In this document: positions 1 through 11,402 of the stretch, in pieces
How the letters are laid out: each line of letters starts with the position of its first letter
Position numbering within the stretch: position 1 is the first letter of the stretch
From: Azadirachta indica
Lineage: Eukaryota; Streptophyta; Magnoliopsida; Sapindales; Meliaceae
Length of the DNA stretch: 64,000 bases
Assembly: GCA_022749755.1 (NCBI GenBank)
Contig: CM040445.1
Coordinates: 11,987,182 to 12,051,181 of the forward strand
Direction of reading: 5' to 3'
The notes under the pieces: generated by a model
Told to the model about the DNA's origin: nothing
Seen by the model: only the letters and a program-made list of their open reading frames with translations
Database searches by the model: none
Translations under genes and position numbers: made by a program

Positions 1-1065
1 TTAATATTTCAAATTGATCTTTCTGGCTTTGGAAAATATTAACTGTAATGAATGAAGAGGTTGGCAGTTCCAACCTCCCCTATTCTCAAATTGCTAACAA
101 TATTAATGAACCCCAAAATAGATTATTGGTTATAATCTTTTCAGCACCTGGTTTTCTTAGCTAAATATTAATTATATGTGGTCTCTGTAATTATGTTAAT
201 TACGTATAGATAGAGCTCAAAACTGCCGAGTCCCAAGTTCCAACGAATTCATATATTAAATTTAGTTCATTCAATGTAACATACTTTTTACAGCGTTAAG
301 TTGATAAACAAACCCATTATAAGATAAGATATTAATTTGATTGAAATTAAATTATATTTATTGTTAAATTTCGAAAGTAAATAAACCTTATTTTTGTTTA
401 ATAATTTTAGGATAAAAATATTTTAATTATTGTTAAAATTTTACTTATCGAATTAATAAATTTTAATATTTTAAAAATAGTCTAAAACACTTTAATTTTT
501 TAATTATATATTTTCGTTTGAATGAAAAAAAGAAATAATATTGTACATTTTTATAACTCGGTGATGATGACGAATATATAAAATGATAAAGCTTACAATA
601 ATAATTACATAAATATTTATTAAAATAGATGTCAATTGGTCTATAAACTACATAACTTTTTGCATAAGTTTATTGCTGTGTTTTCGAAATATTAAAACAA
701 GCCCTTAAAAATAATTTTAATTCTTAAGATCAAAATTCATAAACATAACTTAAAAATAGTTTAGGGTGATTTGTGAAATTTTCAATTTTTCTCTTGACGA
801 TCATGGAGATTGAAGAACCTACGTGGTTTAGCAATTAGCAGTGTGAAAACACGTGCATGGCATGCGGCCCACATCAAATGAAAACTCCATCCTCGAAAGC
901 TGCAGCTTCTACATTCATTATTTCATCTCCATTCTGTTTTCTTTTGTAACTCTCTCCTCCCAAAACTGCTTTTAGCTTCCTCGTTTTGTACCTTTACTCA
1001 AAAAAGTTAACTGCTTCTGCTTCTTAACATCCCTTCATACTTCTATCTTCATCTAAGTTTGTGAA
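1..1065. other. AT-rich 5' flank of the AAP pseudogene
   Basis: I see no coding sequence. The stretch is strongly AT-rich up to about 780. From about 800 it becomes more mixed in composition and ends in a pyrimidine-rich leader (about 900-1060), as expected for a plant promoter and 5' UTR. A CACGTG G-box lies at 850-855, about 210 bases before the first ATG of the permease relic. Whether this promoter still works is unknown. Confidence 0.5.
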
Positions 1066-3305
1066 ATGGATGCAAGTGATGATGGGCGAATTAGAACTGG
1101 TGAGCTATAATTCATTTCAATGTTGTTTTCATTGCTTTCGCTGTTTCCATTGTTTTCATATACAAAAATGTTACAGATGCTTCAAGATTGCTTTGCATGT
1201 CTACAAATATTCATTCCTTCTTATTTCCCCACATGCATGTTTGAAAATAGAAAACAGCTGATTGACAAATGGTTGTAAACTGTTAATTTTTTGTTGTGGG
1301 CAGTTTCTATTCTTTGTTTTTATATGCCTGTACTAAATATATAAATATTCTCTGCATCACTAGTTTAGGATAGAAAACTTGGAATGGGAAGTGATTTCAA
1401 TTTGGTTCAGGAACCCTGTGGTCGGGAACAGCCTATGCATTTACTGCAATCGTGGGTTCAGGAATTTGGCATTGCCCTGGAGTGTAGCTCAACTGGGGTG
1501 GATTCTTGGACCCTTCGTTCTGGTTTCATTCGCAGTAATTACATGGACGCTGTCAGAGTAATTTTAGGTAATTCAATTCATTAATTCATCTTTTTCACAT
1601 AAATGAAATCTGGAGCAGTGAAATTTTTATTTCATTTCCCACTTGTTAATTTTCTGAAAATAAAGACCTAGAGGTGTAAAATGAATTGGGTAACTTGGAT
1701 CATATGACTTTGCACAATTAGCACCACATTATACTGTTTATATATACTACTGATTCCCAATATAGGCCGAGCAAATCGAATCATATATAATAATGTGTTA
1801 CAGATTGAACTTTTGTCATCAATTCAAAAATTAGTCTATTAAGTGATACTGTTTAATGTACTCACAATTTTTGGTATTCAGGTCGAAGAAAAGTGGTGAT
1901 TTGTGGAATACTCGATATTATGGGGTACAATGGTTGGCTACACAATCACCACTGCTATGAGTGTAGCGTAAGTAATTATTTTAACAAAAATCTTTTTAAT
2001 TCACCTAATTTTTCTATTAATTTTATCATATGTTTATCTGTTATAGACTTACAATTAAATATATTCTTTATATGTTACAATTAAATTTTCACTTGTTATT
2101 CTTCTTGAATATTCAATAGGACTTTGAAGAGATCAACTTGTACCACGAGAAGGGAGAAAAAGCAAAATGCAATGTATCAGGAAACCTATACATGCTTTTA
2201 CATGGAGCATTCGAAGTTATTCTATCTCAATGCCCAAATTTAGAGAAAATAACATTCCTCTCAATCGTTGCAGCAGTTACTTCACTTGTATATTCACTTG
2301 TAGCTCTTGCTCTATCAATTGCAAAATTTTCTTCAGATCTCGAGTTCAAAGGAACTCTCATGGTAGCCAAATCCAGCATCAAGATATCTCATTCGACCAA
2401 GATTTGGCACGCCTTCCAAGCTCTTGGAAACATTGCTTGTGCCTACAATTACTCCAATTTACTACTCGAAGTTCAGGTTTTCTGATCTGACCAGAAATTT
2501 ATTTTTTACTCTTTGTAATTCAAATGAACTAGTTTTAGTAACTATGGCTGATTCTTTTTTCTAATGTTCAAATATGGTTTACAAGGATACATTGAAGTCA
2601 CCTCCTTCAGAAAATAAAGTGATGAAGAGAGTGAGCCTGTATGCTATTGGAGGAACAGCAGTGTTTTATATTTCCCTGGGATGTATGGGTTATGCAGCTT
2701 ATGGAATCAATGTTCCTGGAAATATTCTCTCTGGAGTCTATGATCTGTTTTGGCTGGTTGAAATTGCCAATCTTGCTGTGATTATACATTTAATTGGAGC
2801 TTATCAGGTATTAATCTTAGTTTTTAATTTTTCTCTCAAATTCAATTTACTTAAATTCCCGAACATTTTTCAGGTTTATGCTCAACCAATTTTCGCTATG
2901 CACGAAAAATGCCTCGCATCAAGATGGCCTGCATCATCTTTCAACACAATTCACACCATCAAATTCCCATGCACAAACCCTAATTACACGATTGACTTCA
3001 CACTAAGCAGAATTCTCCTCCGCACAATCTTTGTCATTTTCACAACAATAGTTGCAATGATTTTCCCATTCTTCAACGCGATTCTTGGCCTTCTCGGCCC
3101 CATTTCTTTCTGGCCGTTAGCAATTTACTTGCCACTTAGCATGCATATTGAGCAAGCAAAGCTCAAAAGAGGAAGTCTTAAGTGGATAATCCTTCAGATT
3201 CTGGGTTTGTTTTGCTTGATTGTAACTCTCATTTCTGCCATTGGTTCCATGGCAGATATTTTGGAGCTTCTTAAGCATGTAAAGTTGTTTCATATTCAAC
3301 TCTAG
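1066..3305 (+). pseudogene. Amino acid permease (AAP family), decayed tandem copy
   Basis: This is a relic of an AAP-type proton/amino acid symporter of the plasma membrane, colinear exon by exon with the intact gene downstream. Exons by splice signals: 1066-1099, 1411-1567, 1882-1967, 2120-2476, 2586-2807, 2874-3305. Exons 5 and 6 are intact and read ANLAVIIHLIGAYQ and IFPFFNAILGLLGPISFWPL. At least four lesions break the frame. One base is missing in exon 2 near 1464, inside GSGILALPW. About 76 bases are missing from exon 2 near 1540. Eight bases are missing in exon 3 near 1915. One base is missing in exon 4 after 2141. Splice sites are all kept; the exon 4 donor is GTTTTC rather than GTA. 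No full-length transporter can be made. The surviving open frame over exons 5-6 could yield only the C-terminal half. Confidence 0.88.
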
Positions 3306-4159
3306 CGTTAAAGCTCATTATGTTCCCTTGATTAAATGTATTAAAATTTTTTCGAGTAATTGTCAAAAGAAAAGAAAATTAAAATTAGGTGGCATTCATC
3401 GCGTTTTTTTTCCAGAACTTAATTATTAGAATTTGTGACAATATATTGCTTAATTCCGTTCTGTTTTAAGATTCTAACAAAATGTTCTCTAAAGATAGCA
3501 GTCACTGATTCTTGTCAAAATTTATTAATGTTTCTAGTTGTTGTTGTTTTTCTTATGATATGTTGTCCTTAGTCATTAATAATAGTTATGTACATTCTAC
3601 TTATATTAATATATTAATTTCATCATGACAAATTGCATTGCTTGTTCTAGAATAAGGCTGAACGGTTTTCATTCCAATTTCCAAATAACAATTAAACTTG
3701 TCTAGAAAATAGCAATTTTGATGCCAAAAAATAAAAGGAATTAGTTTTAGGGGCAAATTTTGATCATATATAGACTTATTTAATTAAAATCATTCAAGAA
3801 TTTATTTAGCCCAATATTGGTTTAAAAAAAAAAGCAAAAATAAAAAGGAAGAAGAAAAACTTAGCTCAAAAGCAAATATTGCATGCAAAATAAACCAAGT
3901 TTGCATTTAATGGCACATGCACCATTTTAACACCAATTAAAGAGGCAATAAAGATTAAAGAAACTTCTGAGATGAGTCAGTAGGTTCTATTAATTACAGT
4001 TGGCATTGGTTTTAGACACGTATTTTAGGCATCAATACCGAAGGAATCCATATGTCATTTCCCGCAACACAATACAAGTTTACAATTTATCATCTCAATT
4101 TGAACGCTTCCTCTTGAAACTCAATTGAAATTTTAATATATAATTTCTCTCTTCTAAAA
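3306..4159. other. Spacer between the two AAP copies
   Basis: AT-rich spacer with no coding sequence seen. It holds the 3' UTR of the decayed copy and the promoter of the intact one. A TATA-like TAATATATAA run at about 4133-4142 lies about 20 bases before the ATG and is too close to be a certain TATA box. Confidence 0.4.
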
Positions 4160-6579
4160 ATGGAGAATGAAGAAGCTGGGCGAATAAGAACAGGTAATTT
4201 AATTCCAAGCCACTGTTTTTAATTACTTCCAACTGATGATTATTTTAAATTATACATATGTACCAGGTAGAATTATGAAACTGGTTTAATTAAAACCATA
4301 TATAATTTTTTTTCGGGTTTTGGCAATTTCAGTAACATAAATAAAACAGAATCACTAGTAAAATTTAACACAAATAGAAAAGATTTCAAAGGTTCGTGGG
4401 TTATATGATATCATGAACAAGTGATGTACTATTTTTTTTTTTTAAATCACACTAAATGAGATAATCTGAAAACCAAACCTCATGATTGGCTTCTTGATCA
4501 GAATGTATGCTTTGAATGGGCAATGTTTGTACTTAAATTACTAATCTTTTTTTCAACTTATAGCTTCAATATTTCATTGTAATGTCAGGGACACTGTGGA
4601 CAGGAACGGCTCATGCATTAACAGCAATGGTTGGTTCAGGGATTTTAGCTTTGCCTTGGTGTTTAGCTCAGATGGGTTGGATTCTTGGACCCTTAGTTAT
4701 TGCTGCTTTTGCTGGAGTTACATATTACACAGCTATTCTCCTCTCTAATTGCTATAGAGCTCCTGACCCTCTTCATGGAAGGAGAAACTATACATATGCA
4801 GATGCTGTGAGAGCAATTTTAGGTACATATCAAATCCATCCTTTGTTAATCTCTTGCTCATATCATGCTTTTAAGTCACAGTTAGAGTATCTCTTCTTCT
4901 CTCTACCCTTGTATTTTTGACATGTCTTAAGTGCGACAGTTCTAATATTTCTCCGACTAGTTATTACTATGATAGTTTATTTATATAAAGAACATGCATA
5001 TAATAAGATTTTATTAAATCGTGCGAATAATAAAATACACTCGTCTCATTCAAGATTCTCTAAAATTATTAAAAAAGTAACGTAAACATAATTTTGTTTT
5101 CAGGTTCAAGAAAGGTGCTTATATGTGGAATTTTGCAATATTCATTATTATGGGGCACCATGATTGGCTTTACAATTACAACGGCCACTAGTATAGCGTA
5201 CGTTATAAAGTTCCATAAACTAAATTGTCCTCTTGCAATTTATTCTTTGTAGTATTTCTATGTTAGCTTCAACAATAATTAATTAGTTGCTTAAATTTAA
5301 ACATTTTCTTGTTTAATTTCAAAGCATAAGCATATTCAGAACAATTTCTGTTGTCATTAATTTTCACATTAAGCGTCAATTTTTCTCAGGATTTTGAAGA
5401 GGTCAACATGTTTCCACATGAAAGGACACAATGCAAACTGTAAAGTATCAGGAAATCTCTACATGCTCATATATGGAACAATGGAAATTGTTCTCTCTCA
5501 ATGTCCCAATTTAGAGAAAGCAACATTCCTTTCTGTTGTTGCGGCAATTACTTCATTTGCATATGCCCTAATCGCTTTGGGTCTATCCACTTTCAAGTTC
5601 TTTTCCCACCCTGAATCCAGAGGAAGTTTGATGATCTCCAAAAATGGAGAGAACATTTCTTCAATCACCAAAGTTTGGCACGTCTTCCAGGCTCTTGGAA
5701 ACATTGCTTTTTCCTACACCTACTCCATCTTACAGCTCGAAATTCAGGTATTTAGTTACTTCTTAACACTGAATTAAATTTTGCATTACATATATAGTAA
5801 TTATATGAAAATTTGGTGAATTGAAGGATACCTTAAAGCCACCAGAAAATGAATTGATGAAGAAAGTGTCAATGTGTGCGATTGGTGGAACAACATTGTT
5901 TTACATTTCTCTTGCCTGTATGGCTTATGCTGCCTTCGGAAATAGAGTTCCGGGAAATGTTCTCGCCGGATTTGATAATCCATTTTGGCTTGTTGATATT
6001 GCCAATCTAGCTGTAATTATACACTTAATTGGAGCTTATCAGGTAATTGTTGTTCCTCTAAACTCTCTCTCCCAGGACACTGTTTTATATTTTTATTATT
6101 GTATTTAATTCAATATGTATATACTTTTTATTTTTCAGGTTTTTGCCCAACCGATTTTCGCCATTCATGAGAAGTGGCTAGCATCAAGATGGCCAGCATT
6201 ATTCTTAAACAGAATTCACACCATAAATATTTGTCCACGCAAGAACAAATGTTGTAGCAGAACCATTCATTTCACACTGAGCAGGCTTCTCCTTCGCACA
6301 ATTTTTGTTGTTTTGACAACAATTATTGCAATGATTTTCCCATTCTTCAATGCAGTTCTTGGCCTTCTTGGTTCAATATCCTTTTGGCCATTAACAGTTT
6401 ACTTTCCTCTAAGCATGTACGTAGTGCAAGCCAAAATCAGAAGAGGAAGCTCCACTTGGATAATTTACCAAATACTAGGCCTTGTTTCCTTCATTATCAC
6501 CGTTATTTGTTTTGTTGGTTCAGTTGCTGATATTGCAGATCGACTTAAGCACACAAAGCTGTTTCACATTGAACCTTAG
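4160..6579 (+). CDS. Amino acid permease (AAP family, probable amino acid permease 7-like)
   Basis: Multi-pass plasma-membrane symporter of the amino acid/auxin permease superfamily, which imports amino acids with protons. Six coding exons join in frame: 4160-4193, 4589-4822, 5104-5197, 5390-5747, 5827-6042, 6139-6579. They give about 458 residues, normal for plant AAPs. Family marks are RTGTLWTGTAH at the N-terminus, GSGILALPWCLAQMGWILGP in the first helix region, NCYRAPDPLHGRRNYTYADAVRAILG, SGNLYMLIYG, ANLAVIIHLIGAYQ, and IFPFFNAVLGLLGSISFWPL near the C-terminus. The start gives a short hydrophilic N-terminus (MENEEAGRIRTG), as in its pseudogene twin. All introns are GT-AG. It lies about 850 bases after a decayed tandem copy, so this locus has lost one of two paralogues. 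The exact subfamily number is uncertain; the AAP assignment is firm. Confidence 0.92.
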
Positions 6580-7720
6580 ATATATAGAATCATATATATT
6601 TTACAACTTGTAACAACTTTGTCGATCGATCTTGGGTATCCATTTATCAATTTGCTGTATATATTTCCCCTTGACATATATAATTAGTTTATTTTCTTTT
6701 AAAATTTATAAAAATGCAGTCTCTACCACATTGATCTTCTCGTTTATACCATAAAGTTAAATCTATATTTGTACTCCAACTTTATGTACATAGTGATTAG
6801 TTCCTCCCCTCCTCATCCCCACTTCTAAGATACAAATTGATATAACATATTGCTGTTTTATGTGCAACGAACAATAATGTATAACTTTATATATTTGTTA
6901 AAACTAGTTTTTAAATATTAATTATTGTTAGGATCTTTCATATTAACTTAAAACTTTTTAGATCTAACAGTAATCTAACGTAATTATAGAGATTGTGTAC
7001 TGAATAATATTATTATTCCATTATACTTAGCTTTTCACATTCAAATTTTATTGAAGAAAAAGAATTTAACTTTCATTTAAGTTAATATTGATTGATTAAT
7101 TAATTTAATAGTTATGCTTGTTGTAGCTATCTTGTCGAGTTCGGTGGTGTGCCAAACACAATATATTTATACGATTACATATATAGATTTAATTGGAATC
7201 TATAATAAGCGATATTAATTGGAATCTATCTATTATAAGCAATATTAATTTCATACCAAAAACCTCTGTAATAATGAATATATATGAAGAAATATATGTG
7301 ATGTGCTACGTACAGGTTCTGGGAAAAATACTTAACTAGAAATACATCATGATCTCGACGAAAATTCCTTTTTATTAAATTCATTTGTCTATTTTTCATT
7401 AAAGAAAAAAGTATGAAGCATATCTGGTTACCAATTCGTAACGTATGTTTAAAAAATTTATTTATTAAAATAATTACACGACTTTGATTAAAAATATATA
7501 TAAATAATTTCTAATTTTCTTTACTAAAATTTCTAAGCCTTTGCTGAAAAGGCTACATCAAACGAACCTTCTAAGTGTTTTGAAGTTGATTAAAACCGTT
7601 CCCTAACCATGCATTTTGGTACTCCTAGCTAGCTCTCTCATTAAACCAACCGTATGAAAATGCATAGAATTGAGTTACATGAGTTGACTTGTTTGCCTGA
7701 ATGCATATCCGTTTTCCACT
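6580..7720. other. Intergenic, AT-rich
   Basis: 3' flank of the permease gene. No coding sequence, RNA gene or clear repeat boundary recognised. Confidence 0.4.
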
Positions 7721-7860
7721 ATAGGAACTACAAATATTGCTGCTGTCATTATTAATTGCTTGATCAACATGCGTCAAATTTTAGTTATAAAATTAATATA
7801 TGGTCCCAATGATTAGGTTAATTGATATTGTCATTTTTCAACTATACACGATGTGGTGTG
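7721..7860. repeat. Left part of a duplicated segment (copy interrupted by a retroelement)
   Basis: About 140 bases that recur, same strand and clearly related, at about 11231-11365. Shared blocks include GTCATTATTAATTGCTTGAT and CAAATTTTAGTTATAAAATT. This copy stops at the left edge of the composite retroelement. Its missing right part (GTATGTGCCCAACCTGAC and onward) continues at 11140 on the far side of the insertion. Confidence 0.85.
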
Positions 7861-7861
7861 T

Positions 7862-8217
7862 TGTTGGATTTGACACTTGATTTTGAAAATTGAAGCCCAA
7901 AACTAAATTGTAGAAATAAGCATGATTCATGTGATTTGATAGGTTGTTAGGTGAATTTTAGTGAAATGTGTTAGGTGAAAATCAATGGTTAAAATTTGAT
8001 CATTAATTAAATATATGGTCATAAATATTTTGAGTTTACTATAAATATCTTCTTATATTTATGTTTTTCATTAAGTAAAGAGTGAAGAAGTGAGCAAATG
8101 AGTAAGTGAGTTGTAAACTTGAAGAAAGAAGTAAGAGTGAGGAGTTGTTTTGAGTGTTTGTAATAAGTTTTGAAAGAAATAATAAGAGCTGTATTATTTT
8201 AGTGTATAATTTTTTCA
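7862..8217 (+). repeat. LTR of the left half (about 356 bp)
   Basis: Begins TGTTGGATTTGACACTTGA and ends TTTTTTCA, just before ATAAAGTAGTATCAG, a decayed initiator-Met-type primer-binding site (8222 onward). Its inverted counterpart is 10785-11139. Internal blocks such as AAAATCAATGGTTAAAATTT are shared by both. Confidence 0.75.
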
Positions 8218-8579
8218 ATAAAGTAGTATCAGAATAAAGTTTGTATTATTAAATAAATAAGTAAAATATATTAAATTGAAGCTCTAGACAAGAATGCAAT
8301 GCCATAAAAATTGTCTAAATTGGAGTTTGAACACACCATCACGAACTACCAGAAGTTTGCTGTATAAGAAAAGCAGTTGACCTATTAACTGAGCTTGTTG
8401 AACTGAACGAATCGAACCGAGCTTGTGAACCAAGTCAATTAAACCAAATAAGTTTAACCGTTGACTTTGACAGTTGATCAAAATTAAAATTTTTCTAACA
8501 AATTCTTCTTAAGGTATTTTTGAAGTCTCGAATTCATCTATGCAATTGAATTTTATAAATTCTTACTGTATTGATAAAG

Positions 8580-9345
8580 ATGGCAAATGGATGTATGAAC
8601 CATTTTAAGTTCCAATTCTTAAAAAAAACAATTATGATAATTGGATTATTAAAATAAGGTATTTCTTGAAACACAAAACATGTTGGAAGTAGTGGAAAAA
8701 GGATATAACGAGCTTAGAGATGACGCTACCTTTGCCGCTTTTGACTCAAACACAAAGAGATGCATTAAAGAATTAAAAAAAAGAGACAAAAAAAAGTCTC
8801 TATATCATTTATTAAGTATTAGATGATAGTAAGCACAACCTCCGCCAAACAAGCATGGGATAACCTTCAAACATCTTATAAAGGCATCGAACAAGTAAAA
8901 AATATACATCTTCAAACCTTAATAGGAGAATTTGAAGCTTTACAGATAAAAAAATGTGAGTTAATTGTTGATTACTTCTCAAGAGTTGAAGCTATTTATA
9001 ATCAATTAAAAGAAAATAGTGAAAAGTTGAGTGAAGTGAGAATAATGGAGAACATACTATGCTTTGTGGATTCAAAATTCGACCACATCATCACAACAAT
9101 TGAAGAAACTAAAGATTTAGAAGAAATAACAACTGATCAACTATAAGGATCGTTGCAAGCCTATGAAGAAAAGATAAAGAAGAAGTAAAGGATCTTTGAA
9201 CAACTTCTTAAGGTGTAACTCAAAGAGAAAGAAGAAATTCAAGGCTAAGAGAGAAACCAAAATGGTTGTGGTAAAGGTTGAGGTGGAGGACAAAATAGAG
9301 GTCGTGGTCGAAGATGAGGTTGGAATTATAACAATAACAACAATG
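8580..9345 (+). pseudogene. Ty1/copia gag relic (UBN2-type), left half
   Basis: Copia gag polyprotein fragment with several stops. It starts near 8580 (MANGCMNHFKFQF). The best-kept part, 8823-9146, reads TTSAKQAWDNLQTSYKGIEQ and FSRVEAIYNQLKENSEKLSE, then TTIEETKDLEEITTDQL, the usual UBN2 pattern. The Gly/Arg/Asn-rich tract after gag stops abruptly near 9345, where the sequence turns into the inverted half. Confidence 0.8.
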
Positions 9346-10440
9346 TATAAAGCTTCTTCTTTCACACATATGATTGCTCACCCTAATGTCAAGGTATTAT
9401 ATTTTCTCTTAGCCTTTATTATTGTCCTTGCATGTTAAGAAGACAGTTTCATCACCTTGATTTTTTTCTTCTACATAGTTAGCCTTATCTTCAACTTTAT
9501 TGTTATAAACTTTATATTCAAGAGCATAATGGTCAAATTTTTGACAATTGTGATATCTAATTTTGGACTTGTCATACTTTGTATTTGCATTACTCCTTCC
9601 ATGGCCTTGCGTTGAGCTTTCTCCTTTCTCATAGTTGTTGTAGGAATTATTGTTGTTGTAATTCCAATCTTGTTCATGACCACGACCTATATTTTGTTCT
9701 CCACCTCAGCCTCTACAATGACTATGTTGGTTTCTTTTATAGCCTTGAATTTCTTCTTTCTCTTTAAGTTACATCTTGAGGAGTTGTTTAGAGATTGCTT
9801 GCTTCTTCTTTATCTTTTCTTTATAGGCTTGCAACAATCCTTGGAGTTGGTCAATTGTCATTTCTTCTAAATCTTTAATTTCTTCAATTATTGTGAAAAT
9901 ATGATCGAATTTCAAATCCACGGAACATAGTATTTTCTCTATTATTCTTACTTTACTGAACTTTTCACTATTTCTTTTTAATTGATTAGAAATAGTTTCA
10001 ACTCTTGAGAAGTAATTAATAATCAATTTGCATTCCTTTATATGTAAAGCTTCAAATTCTTCTCTTATGATTTGAAGATGTATCTTTTTTGCTTATTCGA
10101 CGTCTTTATAAGATGTTTGAAGTTTATCCCATACTTATTTAACAAAGATTACATTCGCTATCTTTTCAAAAGCATCATCATCTAATGCTTGATAAATGAT
10201 ATAGAGAGTTTTTTTTATTTCTCTTTTTCATCATTCAATACATCTCTTTGTACTTAAGTTAAAGTGGTAAGAGTAGCATTATCTTTAGGCTTGTTATAAC
10301 CTTTCTCCACTACTTCCCCCATGTCTTGTGCTTTAAAAAATGTTTTCATTTTAATACTTCAATTATCATAATTGTTTCTGTTGATAATTGAAACTTGAAA
10401 TAGTGTCATATCTCTACTTGTCATCACTCTCAATATAGTG
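9346..10440 (-). pseudogene. Ty1/copia gag-protease relic, right (inverted) half
   Basis: On the - strand: gag (INYFSRVETISNQLKRNSEK near 10020-9960, then TIEEIKDLEEMTIDQLQGLL), a Gly/Asn-rich linker, a damaged CCHC knuckle (HNCQKFDHYALEY, about 9550-9510), and a decayed protease start (YLD-I-R-VSNHMC, near 9400-9370) where the family has LDTGASNHM. Stops occur throughout. It extends further into pol than the left half, so the palindrome is asymmetric. Confidence 0.75.
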
Positions 10441-10784
10441 ATAATTTTCAAACTTCGATTTTGCGGATGAATTCGGGATGCCAAAAAACTTTAAGAAGAA
10501 CTTGGTAGAAAAATTTCAGTCAACTATCAAGATCAAAGGTCAAACTTACTTGGTTCAATTGACTCGGTTCAACTAGTTCAGTTTATTGGCTAGGTTTTGG
10601 TTCATCCGGTTCAACGGGTCAACTCATCTTCCTGCATAGCAAACTTCCGACAGCTCGTGACAACGTGTTCAAATCCTAATTTGGACAATTTTGGTGGCGT
10701 TGCATTCCTGTTGTCAAGAGATTCGATTTAATATATTGTACTAATATATTTGACAACACAAACTTTACTCTAATACCACTTTAT

Positions 10785-11139
10785 TAGAAGAATTATGCAC
10801 CAAAACAATATAACTTTTATTATTTTTTTGAAGACTTATTACAAATACTCAAAACAACTCCTCACTCTTATTTCTTTTTTGAACTTACTTATTTGCTCAC
10901 TTCTTCACTCTTTACTTGATGAAAAATATTAATATAAAGAGATATTTATAGTAAAATCTAAACATTTTTAACCATTGATGTGGTAAGTATATCTAATCAA
11001 TGATTAAATTTTAACCATTGATTTTCACCTAACACATTTCACTAAAACTCACCTACCAATCTACCAAATTACATGAATCATGCTATTTCTAAAATTTGGA
11101 TATGACTTCAATTTTGAAAATCAAGTTTAAAATCCAATA
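10785..11139 (-). repeat. LTR of the right half (inverted, about 355 bp)
   Basis: Reverse complement of the left LTR with many substitutions. Read on -, it begins TATTGGATTTTAAACTTGA and ends at about 10785 next to AATAAAGTGGTATTAGAG, a better-kept primer-binding site (TGGTATTAGAG) than on the left. Confidence 0.75.
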
Positions 11140-11230
11140 GTATGTGCCCAACCTGACTCATAAATAAAACTTTAATATCGTAAATTCTGTCTTGTTAAAT
11201 ACTATATGTTTTCTACTATCTAGCATATAA

Positions 11231-11402
11231 ATAATAAGAACTACGAATATTGTTGTCATTATTAATTGCTTGATCAATATGCATCAAATTTTAGTTATAA
11301 AATTAATATATGGTCCCATTGATCAGGTTAATTGATACTGCCATTTTTCAACTATATATGGTGTTGTATGTGCCCAACCTGACCCATAAATAAAACTTTA
11401 AT
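11231..11402. repeat. Uninterrupted copy of the duplicated segment (empty target site)
   Basis: Matches 7721-7860 and then continues directly into GTATGTGCCCAACCTGACCC, the sequence that in the first copy lies beyond the retroelement at 11140. It therefore shows the pre-insertion state of the locus. The junction is at 11365/11366. Confidence 0.8.

Larger units (their letters stand above)
7862..11139. mobile_element. Composite head-to-head Ty1/copia insertion (two inverted halves)
   Basis: The left half reads on +: LTR (7862-8217), primer-binding site, then gag to about 9345. The right half reads on -: LTR (11139-10785), primer-binding site, gag, zinc knuckle and start of protease down to about 9346. 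The two arms are clearly homologous but well diverged, in LTRs and gag alike. The outer ends are TGTTGG (left) and TATTGG (right, read inward). GTGTG (7856-7860) and GTATG (11140-11144) flank it as an imperfect 5-base target duplication, the size usual for copia elements. The related empty site at 11366 reads GTATG, which supports insertion as one unit. No RT, RNase H or integrase is present, so it cannot move by itself. Confidence 0.75.

Noticed and set aside
2574..3305. Stand-alone permease gene
   Set aside because: The open frame is only exons 5-6 of the decayed AAP copy plus a short read-through of the intron between them.
9141..9440. Low-complexity ORFs (Thr/Ser-rich on -, Lys/Val-rich on +)
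   Set aside because: They are other-frame readings of the Gly/Asn-rich tract of the copia gag relic.
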